Of a stretch of DNA of 31,937 bases, positions 7,784 to 13,849 are shown piece by piece. The DNA comes from a virus. The stretch's first letter is position 1. Each line of letters starts with the position of its first letter. The stretch lies in the IMG/VR virus record IMGVR_UViG_3300020162_000610, positions 1-31,937 of that record; one strand, given 5' to 3'. The position numbers and the translations under genes were made by a program. The notes beneath the pieces were generated by a model. It saw nothing but the letters and a program-made list of their open reading frames with translations. It searched no databases and had not been told where the DNA came from.

Positions 7784-8917
7784 ATGTCAGAAGAAATAAT
7801 CAAAAACCAGCCAGGCGCAGGTGGAGATCTAGGTGGAACAACACCAGGACTTTACCAGGGTCAAGGTGCTTTCGCATCAGGTGGAATTGGTGGAGTATCA
7901 AACCCAGGAGCAGACACACTGGGCAACATTCCAACAGCAACTCTTGGTTCTACAAGCGGAGCAAACGCTGTTAACCCTAGTGGTTCAGCGGCTTCTGGAA
8001 TTTTGCGCCCTGAGCAGGCACGTCGTTTTATCGACTATGTTTGGGATGCAACAGTATTAGCAAAGGATGGCCGTCGTGTAACAATGAAGGCTAATTCTAT
8101 GGAACTTGAGAAGGTAAACGTCGGTGAGCGTGTAATTCGTGCAGCAGCGCAAGCAGTTGGTAACTACACAAACACAGGTGCAACATTCTCTAAGGTCGAA
8201 CTTACTACCAAAAAGATTCGTCTTGATTGGGAAGTAACAGCAGAATCATTGGAAGATGGTGTAGAAGGTGACGCTCTAGAAGATCACTTGGTACGCTTGA
8301 TGACCAACGCATTCGCAAATGATATCGAAGATCTCGCTATCAATGGTGATGGTGCAACAGGAGCATTCTTGTCAATCATGCCAGGCTTTATCAACAAGGT
8401 AAAGTCAAACGGAGATGCACATGAGTCAGTAGTGACCGTAGCAGATAATGCTTGGACACCTGATGTAATGCAGGGCATCATCAATGCAATGCCACGTAAG
8501 TACCGTGCACTTAAGAACAATCTTAAGTTCTACGCAGGTACAGACGCATTCGGTGGAATCGTTAAGAACAACGGTACACTTGCTGATGCAGTTGCAGAAG
8601 CATTTGCTGGACAGGTCCCAGGATCAACCCAGGCAAACCGCCAGTCATACCTTGATGGTATCGGACAGACATTCGGTGGAGCACGTACAACTCGTGTTCT
8701 CGGAATTGAAGTTCAGGAAGTTCCTTACTACCCAGCAGGCTATATCGATTTGACATTCCCTGCAAACCGTGTATGGGGATTCCAAAGAGACATCACTGTA
8801 AACCGTGAATACGTAGCAAAGAAGGATACAATTGAATATACTGTATTCGTTCGCTTCGGTATCAACTGGGAAGAAGAGGATGCAATTGCATTCGCTGATT
8901 CCGCTGCAGATGCATAA
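7784..8917 (+). CDS. Major capsid protein (HK97 fold)
   Basis: A 377-residue protein that forms the icosahedral shell. Residues about 1-70 are Gly/Ser/Pro-rich and probably flexible or removed by the upstream protease. The folded part starts near LRPEQARRFIDYVWDATVLAK. It contains a KIRLDWEVTAESLEDGVEG segment, an ALEDHLVRLMTNAFANDIEDL long spine-like helix, an AMPRKYRALKNNLKFY stretch and a closing EYTVFVRFGINWEEEDA, typical of HK97-fold capsids of actinophages. Of 18 arginines, I count 17 CGN codons and one AGA, unlike the AGA-heavy tail genes, which suggests selection for high expression. It has no promoter of its own that I can see, so it depends on the protease promoter plus a very strong ribosome binding site, and a terminator follows. 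Confidence 0.92.
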   Translation: MSEEIIKNQPGAGGDLGGTTPGLYQGQGAFASGGIGGVSNPGADTLGNIPTATLGSTSGANAVNPSGSAASGILRPEQARRFIDYVWDATVLAKDGRRVTMKANSMELEKVNVGERVIRAAAQAVGNYTNTGATFSKVELTTKKIRLDWEVTAESLEDGVEGDALEDHLVRLMTNAFANDIEDLAINGDGATGAFLSIMPGFINKVKSNGDAHESVVTVADNAWTPDVMQGIINAMPRKYRALKNNLKFYAGTDAFGGIVKNNGTLADAVAEAFAGQVPGSTQANRQSYLDGIGQTFGGARTTRVLGIEVQEVPYYPAGYIDLTFPANRVWGFQRDITVNREYVAKKDTIEYTVFVRFGINWEEEDAIAFADSAADA

Positions 8918-8938
8918 TCTGTAAACAGTACCTTTAAT

Positions 8939-8968
8939 GGGGGGCGGGAGTTCACTCTCCTGTCCCCC
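8939..8968 (+). terminator. GC-rich hairpin after the major capsid gene
   Basis: GGGGGGCGGGAG (8939-8950) pairs with CTCCTGTCCCCC (8957-8968) through 12 pairs, two of them G-U, around a TTCACT loop. The U tract after it is weak (TTAATACTTT). Its GC-richness in an AT-rich gap and its position directly after the capsid gene support a terminator or an mRNA 3'-end stabiliser. Confidence 0.7.
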
Positions 8969-8980
8969 TTAATACTTTAA

Positions 8981-8989
8981 TGATATAAT
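8981..8989 (+). promoter_or_regulatory. Extended -10 promoter (TGATATAAT) for the neck gene unit
   Basis: TGATATAAT contains TGn and a perfect TATAAT (8984-8989). The predicted transcript begins near 8996 and would carry AAGGAGG (8996-9002), six bases before the ATG at 9009. It lies just after the capsid terminator. Confidence 0.55.
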
Positions 8990-9008
8990 ACAAACAAGGA
9001 GGATACAA

Positions 9009-9425
9009 ATGGAAAATAATAATTATAACAATCCGTTTTCATCACATGATGAAGAGCATGACCATGTCGAAGCCCCAGTGGTAGAGACACCAGCAGAGCC
9101 AGTTGCAGAGCCAGTTATTGAAGCACCAGTTGTCGAGGCAGTAGTCGAAGCACCAGCAGCAGAAGAGCCAGTTCAAGCACTAGGATTTACAGAAACAGGC
9201 GCTATTGGATCAATGGCAGCAGACGGCCCAAAGATTGTAATCGAACAATCAGTAGACCTTTCAGAAAAGGTAGCAGTCCACTCAACAAAGAGCGTTCGTT
9301 GGGAAGAGGTTGGTTCAATTTCTAAGGGCTATAACATCGTAACAAAGGCACAAGCAGACAAGTGGTTAACACGATCACATGTCCGAATTGCCACACCAGA
9401 AGAAGTCAAAAAGGCTTTTGGATAA
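9009..9425 (+). CDS. Acidic Pro/Ala/Glu/Val-repeat protein after the capsid gene
   Basis: A 138-residue protein of unknown function. After a polar N-terminus (MENNNYNNPFSSHDEEHDH), residues about 20-60 are an irregular repeat of A-E-P-V, E-A-P-V-V and similar units that should be extended and disordered. Residues about 85-138 look folded and include KSVRWEEVGSISKGYNIV and an RIATPEEVKKAFG end. The repeat could be a flexible linker holding the C-terminal domain to the capsid or neck, as in some decoration or head-tail proteins, but this is a guess from position. It has its own promoter, a perfect AAGGAGG six bases before the ATG, and CGT/CGA codons, so it may be well expressed. Its stop lies two bases before the next gene. 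Confidence 0.75.
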   Translation: MENNNYNNPFSSHDEEHDHVEAPVVETPAEPVAEPVIEAPVVEAVVEAPAAEEPVQALGFTETGAIGSMAADGPKIVIEQSVDLSEKVAVHSTKSVRWEEVGSISKGYNIVTKAQADKWLTRSHVRIATPEEVKKAFG

Positions 9426-9427
9426 TT

Positions 9428-10324
9428 ATGGAAATATTGAGAGTTTCGCCATATGCAGAAGTACCTGTTAATTTTGTAATTCCAGCGGGAGTTACAGATG
9501 CAGATATAACTGTTACCATAACGGATATGGCGGACCTTTCAATTTCAACATCAACATTTGCAGAGTCATCTTCTGGAGAACTGCTAGAGATTTCTTTGCC
9601 AGGCAAGTACGACTCAGCATATAGAGTTGAGATAACTAAAGATCTTGGTACGTCCGATGAACAAATTTTACAGGATGAGACATACGAGATTGTTAGACCG
9701 TATGTAGATCCATCAACCAAAGCAACAACAGCATCAGATATTGCAGCGTATGCAGTAAACGAAGAGATTGCAAGAGCAGTTATAGACTCGGTTATTCCAG
9801 AAGGATTTTACTACAAGAAAAAGGTTTTGCACTTTGAAGGAAGCGGATCAGACTTTCTGCCAATCTGGGATGATGTAAAAAAGGTTTTATCAGTTCACGA
9901 AAATAATGTGCTAGTTGAAGACAGACAGTATGAAGTAACATCAGACAAGACAGCAATTGTTGAAAAGTCTGTAGACAATATTAACCGTGCAGAGTCTGCT
10001 CCTCTAGTTCTTCCAGCAGCATCATCAGACTCGCTTGATCCTCAATTTGTTTATAGAGGGTTTGGAAGAGGTTGGGATTATCTTATAGCAGTAGAGTATG
10101 GATACACAACTGTTCCATCAGACATTATTAGAGCAACAGAGATGCTTATTCACGACATAGAATGTGGAAAGTTAGATTATTATAAGAGATTTATTTCTTC
10201 TTATAATACGGATCAGTTTAGAATTCAGTTTGATAAGGGTCTTTTCGAAGGAACAGGAAACATAATTGTAGACAAGATACTTTCAAAGTATGCTAAGTCT
10301 ATTACAAAACTTGGGGTACTATAA
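9428..10324 (+). CDS. Head-tail connector (adaptor) candidate
   Basis: A 298-residue protein. Its first ~90 residues form a predicted all-beta domain (VNFVIPAGVTDADITVTITD and following), perhaps immunoglobulin-like. The rest is mixed, ending in helices with an RATEMLIHDIECGKLDYYKRF segment that resembles helical connector proteins bound beneath the portal. Position (after capsid, before stopper and tail genes) is where the gp15/gp6-type adaptor is encoded, so that role is inferred mainly from gene order. ATG 9428 was chosen over the in-frame GTG at 9362, which lies inside the preceding gene. The Shine-Dalgarno is weak (AAAAAGG), consistent with translation coupled to the previous gene. Confidence 0.7.
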   Translation: MEILRVSPYAEVPVNFVIPAGVTDADITVTITDMADLSISTSTFAESSSGELLEISLPGKYDSAYRVEITKDLGTSDEQILQDETYEIVRPYVDPSTKATTASDIAAYAVNEEIARAVIDSVIPEGFYYKKKVLHFEGSGSDFLPIWDDVKKVLSVHENNVLVEDRQYEVTSDKTAIVEKSVDNINRAESAPLVLPAASSDSLDPQFVYRGFGRGWDYLIAVEYGYTTVPSDIIRATEMLIHDIECGKLDYYKRFISSYNTDQFRIQFDKGLFEGTGNIIVDKILSKYAKSITKLGVL

Positions 10325-10773
10325 TGACAGTTTGCGAGACTCCAGACTTCATGTTCCCAATGCAAGCATCTGTTTACCATCCAATAATTGAGCAAGGTGA
10401 CTTTGGTGCAATTAAAAAGCAGTGGATCCTAGACAGAGTGTTTGCTTGTAGTTTTTCTTCAGGAGGCTCAGCATTTAAAGAAGAAGTAAAGCCAAATGTG
10501 AATATAACTCAAAACTCAATATTAGTTGGAAGAGTTAAGTCTGACATAAGAATTTCTTTGCTTGATAGCAAAAATGCATTAACAAACATACTAATTACAG
10601 ATATTAAAGACCAAGAAGGAAATCTAATATACATGGAAACATCAGGGCCTAGATCTGGCAAGGGAACTCTTTTTGAGTTAGCAACGTATGAACCATTTAC
10701 AGGACCATTTGGAACTGTTGAATCTTATAAGGTAGTAATACGAAGATCAGAAAATCAGTCAGGTGATGTTTAA
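10324..10773 (+). CDS. Head-tail stopper candidate
   Basis: A 149-residue, beta-rich protein. It starts MTVCETPDFMFPMQASVYHP and continues with strands and a lysine/asparagine-rich loop near residues 53-65. Small beta-barrel proteins at this position in siphoviruses usually close the head after packaging (stopper). The ATG overlaps the stop of the previous gene by one base (TAATG), which implies translational coupling. I cannot separate stopper from other neck roles by sequence alone. Confidence 0.65.
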   Translation: MTVCETPDFMFPMQASVYHPIIEQGDFGAIKKQWILDRVFACSFSSGGSAFKEEVKPNVNITQNSILVGRVKSDIRISLLDSKNALTNILITDIKDQEGNLIYMETSGPRSGKGTLFELATYEPFTGPFGTVESYKVVIRRSENQSGDV

Positions 10774-11447
10774 TGTTAAAACTAGTAATTGATAGTAAGC
10801 AATTCAAAAAAGAAATGAATAACATAATGGAGTACTCAATTGGGTTCTTAGATGGGGTACAAAAAGGAAAGACGGAGTTCTATCTTTCTCTGGCACCAAA
10901 AGTTTCTGAATTAGCAGCACAGTTTGTTGATGCCAATGCCCGAATGTCTCCAGACTTACTTCATCATGTTTACGAGTGGCAAAGAACTGGAAGTCCAGAA
11001 GCAAGGTTATTTGATTTAGACTATAAGGTTAGTAATATTGGAATTACATTTACCTCATCTTTAAGGCAATCAGTTTCTATAAAAGAGGGTTCAAATGTGC
11101 CATTTTACAATAAAGCAAAAATTATGGAAGAAGGTATTGCTGTTACGATTAAGCCAAAGAGAGCAAACGCACTAAGATTTGAGATTGATGGGACAGAGGT
11201 ATACACATCAAATGAAGTTCGTGTAGAAAACCCTGGAGGGCAGACACGGGGCCAATTTGAAAATGTACTTAATAATTTTTTTGGTGTTTATTTTAGGCAG
11301 TCTTTTTTAAACTCAAGCGGTCTTTTGCAATACTTTAAGTATCCACAAGCCTACAAGAAGAATATGACATCTGCAAAAACAGGAGGAAGGTCTTTAGGAT
11401 TAAAGACTGGATATCGCTGGATTGCTAATGCAGGAAGAGGTGCATAA
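10773..11447 (+). CDS. Tail completion / neck protein candidate (HK97 gp10-like position)
   Basis: A 224-residue protein. It starts MLKLVIDSKQFKKEMNNIM, a helical opening seen in HK97 gp10-type tail-completion proteins, which act where the tail joins the head. The middle is mixed, with HHVYEWQRTGSPEARLFDL near residue 64. The C-terminus is basic and Gly/Arg-rich (TGGRSLGLKTGYRWIANAGRGA). It overlaps the previous gene by one base (TAATG). The role rests on gene order plus the N-terminal pattern. Confidence 0.62.
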   Translation: MLKLVIDSKQFKKEMNNIMEYSIGFLDGVQKGKTEFYLSLAPKVSELAAQFVDANARMSPDLLHHVYEWQRTGSPEARLFDLDYKVSNIGITFTSSLRQSVSIKEGSNVPFYNKAKIMEEGIAVTIKPKRANALRFEIDGTEVYTSNEVRVENPGGQTRGQFENVLNNFFGVYFRQSFLNSSGLLQYFKYPQAYKKNMTSAKTGGRSLGLKTGYRWIANAGRGA

Positions 11448-11959
11448 TGGCTGCAGTAATTCATCACCCACCAACAATTATTAATGCATATCTAGCGTCA
11501 AAGATAGATCCTGGGTTTAATTCTCAAGGAACAACATATTTTTTCCCAACACTTCCAACAGAAATTGATGCCCTGACTGAGACATTTCCACAGAGCAACG
11601 GAGTCTTTGGTGTTTATGACAGAATGTTTAAGATGAGAAGAACGCCATTCCCATATATTAAGTGCGAACAACTACTCTATTATTTTTATTCAGTAGGAAA
11701 TGATGCACAAAGGAACATGGTTATAACACAGCAACAAGTAAGTGACTTGCTTGATAATGGGGATGATTCAGCAAAAGACCTAAATGAATGGGCAGCAGCA
11801 AACCCAACAGCGTGGAATGGCGAATCTCTGCCAATGTTCTTCCATAACTTTAAGATATATCAACTCGAAGAGACCAGAGATATTGTAGACTTTGGAACAG
11901 CCCGTACTTATGCGGGGAATAAGATCATCATAGACTACGACTGGCACCCAAACATATAA
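11447..11959 (+). CDS. Tail terminator candidate
   Basis: A 170-residue protein starting MAAVIHHPPTIINAYLASKI. Proteins of this length just before the major tail gene usually form the ring that ends tail-tube growth. A YIKCEQLLYYFYSVG segment (about residues 69-83) and a final IDYDWHPNI strand are the most distinctive parts. It overlaps the previous gene by one base and is followed by a promoter for the major tail gene. The assignment is positional. Confidence 0.62.
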   Translation: MAAVIHHPPTIINAYLASKIDPGFNSQGTTYFFPTLPTEIDALTETFPQSNGVFGVYDRMFKMRRTPFPYIKCEQLLYYFYSVGNDAQRNMVITQQQVSDLLDNGDDSAKDLNEWAAANPTAWNGESLPMFFHNFKIYQLEETRDIVDFGTARTYAGNKIIIDYDWHPNI

Positions 11960-11967
11960 TAAAAAGG

Positions 11968-11976
11968 TAGTATAAT
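11968..11976 (+). promoter_or_regulatory. -10 promoter (TAGTATAAT) for the major tail protein gene
   Basis: A perfect TATAAT (11971-11976) lies after the tail terminator gene. The predicted start near 11983 gives a leader of about 43 bases before ATG 12026. Confidence 0.5.
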
Positions 11977-12013
11977 TAGGTTGAGGAAACAACCCCCTTT
12001 TAATAAAATGAAA

Positions 12014-12019
12014 GAGGTG
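12014..12019 (+). promoter_or_regulatory. Shine-Dalgarno (GAGGTG) deciding the major tail protein start
   Basis: GAGGTG lies within AAAGAGGTGAG, six bases before ATG 12026. It excludes the in-frame TTG 11981 and ATG 12008, which lie upstream of it. Confidence 0.7.
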
Positions 12020-12025
12020 AGAAAT

Positions 12026-12697
12026 ATGGCATATAGCCGTGGTTCAAGTAGTAACATCATCGTAGGTGCAGCAGCACTATTTACGCATGACGCAGGCCCA
12101 ATCGGATACGATGAGGATGGTTCAATCACTGACGCACAAGCAGCGACAGATCTTCCATCATTCGCAGGATCCGCAACATCTTACAAGGATACACTCTCAA
12201 CAGATGGTGGAACACCAAACTGGACAGAGAAGTACACAAACGTAGGATATACATCAAATGGTTTGGAACTAGCATTCCAGCCTGATTTTGGTGAAGTAGC
12301 AGTAGATCAACTTCTCGACGTTGCTCGTTTATTCAAGCAAGGTATGACAGTTAATCTAAACACTGCATTCGCAGAGGCAACACTAGAAAATCTTCTAGTA
12401 GCAATTGCAGATAACCAGGAGCCAGTAACAGCATCAAATGCGACATCAATTAAGATGTCTGCTGGTGATATTGGTGACGTTCCACTAGAGCGTGGACTCG
12501 TAGCAGTAGGACCAGGTTCTGGTTCTTCTCTAGAGCCAAAGGAAAGAATCTATGTTGCATATCGTGCACTCTCAATCGAGAGCGTAACAGTATCAGCAAA
12601 GCGTGACGAGGCTTCAATGTTTGAAGTTTCATTCCGTCTTCTTCCAAACGACAACGCATCATACGGTAAGATCGTAGACCGCACACTGTCAGCATAA
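12026..12697 (+). CDS. Major tail (tube) protein
   Basis: A 223-residue protein beginning MAYSRGSSSNIIVGAAALFTH, the small, Gly/Ala/Thr-rich type that stacks in hexameric rings to form the tail tube. A WTEKYTNVGYTSNGLELAF segment (about residues 65-83) and a closing EVSFRLLPNDNASYGKIVDRTL fit actinophage tail-tube proteins. Arginine is mostly CGT/CGC as in the capsid gene, a sign of high expression. It is a single-gene unit, with its own promoter and a strong terminator after it. The next genes are tail chaperones and tape measure, the canonical order. Confidence 0.85.
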   Translation: MAYSRGSSSNIIVGAAALFTHDAGPIGYDEDGSITDAQAATDLPSFAGSATSYKDTLSTDGGTPNWTEKYTNVGYTSNGLELAFQPDFGEVAVDQLLDVARLFKQGMTVNLNTAFAEATLENLLVAIADNQEPVTASNATSIKMSAGDIGDVPLERGLVAVGPGSGSSLEPKERIYVAYRALSIESVTVSAKRDEASMFEVSFRLLPNDNASYGKIVDRTLSA

Positions 12698-12715
12698 TAC
12701 AACTTAATATATGAG

Positions 12716-12749
12716 AGGCTCAATCCTTCGGGGTTGGGCCTTTCTGTTT
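12716..12749 (+). terminator. Intrinsic terminator after the major tail protein gene
   Basis: AGGCTCAATCC (12716-12726) pairs with GGGTTGGGCCT (12731-12741) through 11 pairs with two G-U, closed by a stable UUCG tetraloop and followed by the U-rich TTTCTGTTT (12741-12749). The next promoter begins directly at 12749. Confidence 0.9.
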
Positions 12750-12757
12750 GGTATACT
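12749..12757 (+). promoter_or_regulatory. Extended -10 promoter (TGGTATACT) for the long tail chaperone
   Basis: TGGTATACT abuts the terminator U tract. The GTG at 12764 begins exactly seven bases after the hexamer, predicting a leaderless mRNA that starts on the GTG. Confidence 0.6.
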
Positions 12758-12763
12758 TATATA

Positions 12764-13441
12764 GTGCCTACAGAAATATACAAGACCTCTATAATTGAAC
12801 TCTTTGATGGAACAGAGTTGTACATCACTCCATTAAAAATAAAATACTTAAAGTTGTTTTTACAAGAATTTGAAAATGTAAAAACATCAAAAAATGATGA
12901 TGAGGCAATTAACTATTTGTCTAAGTGTGCAACAATAACTATGAGGCAATACTATCCAAGCATAAAGACTCAAGAGCAGTTAGAGGACAATATTGACATG
13001 CCAACAATTTATAAATTATTAGATTACTCTGCTGGAATTAAAATAAATGAAAAATCTGAAGAGCCAGTAAAAAAGCAAGCAAAAGAAAGCGGTTCTACTT
13101 GGGATGAGTTAGATTTAGCAGAGTTAGAGGCTGAGGTATTTTTGCTGGGGATTTGGAAAGACTATGACGAACTAGAATCTTCAATGTCAATGCCAGAGAT
13201 AGTAGCAACTCTTAAAGTAAAAAGAGATCTGGATTATGGTCAAAAAAAGTTTTTGGCTGCTATGCAGGGTGTTGATTTAGATAAGGCGAGTGGTAAAGAA
13301 AATGCTTGGGAAGATATGAAGGCTAGAGTTTTTAGTAAAGGGGCTGCAGATGGCAGCAACGATATTCTTGCGCTACAGGGTGCAAATGCACAAAAGGCAG
13401 GGTTTGGAATTGGCATGGGCATTGATTATGAGTCATATTAA
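12764..13441 (+). CDS. Tail assembly chaperone, long (gpGT-like) form
   Basis: A 225-residue protein with two parts. Residues 1-95 are a G-type domain (DGTE at 15-18, PLK at 23-25, DMPTIYKLLDYSAGIK at 78-93). Residues about 112-225 are a T-type domain (DELESSMSMPEIVATLKVKR, then ILALQGANAQKAGFGIGMG). In siphoviruses the long chaperone binds tape measure and tube subunits during tail assembly and is normally made by a -1 frameshift at the end of the short gene. Here both parts are in one frame. GTG 12764 is chosen because it fits the promoter and makes residues 15-25 line up without gaps with the short paralog. Earlier in-frame codons lie inside the terminator. An in-phase A_AAA_AAG lies at the domain junction. 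Confidence 0.82.
   Translation: MPTEIYKTSIIELFDGTELYITPLKIKYLKLFLQEFENVKTSKNDDEAINYLSKCATITMRQYYPSIKTQEQLEDNIDMPTIYKLLDYSAGIKINEKSEEPVKKQAKESGSTWDELDLAELEAEVFLLGIWKDYDELESSMSMPEIVATLKVKRDLDYGQKKFLAAMQGVDLDKASGKENAWEDMKARVFSKGAADGSNDILALQGANAQKAGFGIGMGIDYESY
13069..13075 (+). promoter_or_regulatory. Candidate -1 slippery heptamer (A_AAA_AAG) at the G/T junction
   Basis: AAAAAAG is phased as A AAA AAG relative to the long chaperone frame (codons 103-104 are AAA AAG). A -1 slip would read ten more codons and stop at TGA 13105-13107, giving a 114-residue G-only protein. No clear stimulatory hairpin follows. Confidence 0.4.
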
Positions 13442-13464
13442 TATTAAAAAATAAGCCTGTGCTA

Positions 13465-13473
13465 TGGTATAAT
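13465..13473 (+). promoter_or_regulatory. Extended -10 promoter (TGGTATAAT) for the short tail chaperone
   Basis: A perfect extended -10 sits in the 57-base gap between the two chaperone genes. The predicted start near 13480 leaves a leader with AAGGAGG (13488-13494), four bases before ATG 13499. Confidence 0.62.
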
Positions 13474-13498
13474 TGACTAAACCTTATAAGGAGGAACT

Positions 13499-13828
13499 AT
13501 GGCTGACAAGCCTTTAAACAAGAAGACAATCACACTAATAGACGGAACAGAGATTGCAGTAAGACCTCTCAAGTTGTCACTACTTAGACCTTTCATGGCT
13601 AAGTTTGCCCTATTATCAGAGGCATCAGATGATAACGATAAGTCAATGGATATTCTTATTGAATGTGCACTGATTGCAATGAAACAATTCAAGCCAGAAT
13701 TGGCAGAGAGTAAGGAAGCCCTAGAAGAACTTTTAGACCTTCCTACAGTTTACGAAATTATTGACGCAGCATCAGGTGTTCAAAACTCTGACGCATCAAG
13801 CGCAGTATTAACTTCGTTAACAAAATAA
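13499..13828 (+). CDS. Tail assembly chaperone, short (gpG-like) form, paralog of the preceding gene
   Basis: A 109-residue protein clearly related to the first ~95 residues of the preceding gene. Shared features at matching positions include DGTE at 15-18 and PLK at 23-25, CALIAMKQFKPEL against CATITMRQYYPSI, and DLPTVYEIIDAASGVQ against DMPTIYKLLDYSAGIK. The short chaperone coats the tape measure before tube assembly and is needed in excess over the long form. It has a consensus promoter and a strong AAGGAGG, unlike its leaderless long partner. No T-type domain follows in any frame before the tape measure, and its 3' end has no canonical slippery heptamer, so it cannot make a long form by itself. 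Confidence 0.8.
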   Translation: MADKPLNKKTITLIDGTEIAVRPLKLSLLRPFMAKFALLSEASDDNDKSMDILIECALIAMKQFKPELAESKEALEELLDLPTVYEIIDAASGVQNSDASSAVLTSLTK

Positions 13829-13835
13829 AATAAAA

Positions 13836-13841
13836 GAGGTG
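13836..13841 (+). promoter_or_regulatory. Shine-Dalgarno (GAGGTG) supporting a TTG start of the tape measure
   Basis: GAGGTG lies eight bases before TTG 13850. No in-frame ATG or GTG is nearby, so the rare TTG start is supported. Confidence 0.6.
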
Positions 13842-13849
13842 TTTGAGAA

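Noticed and set aside
9362-9427. GTG 9362 as start of the connector gene
   Set aside because: It lies well inside the preceding gene without a ribosome binding site; ATG 9428 follows the preceding stop by two bases.
10319-10326. TATAATG at the stop/start junction (also near 24480 and 28793)
   Set aside because: At these one-base overlaps the Ile/Val codon plus TAA stop plus ATG makes TATAATG by necessity. The expected transcript start would lie inside the gene, and the genes are tightly coupled, so these are probably not promoters.
12734-12763. An upstream extension of the long chaperone to codon 12734
   Set aside because: It lies inside the terminator hairpin and before the promoter, and would break the gap-free alignment with the short paralog.
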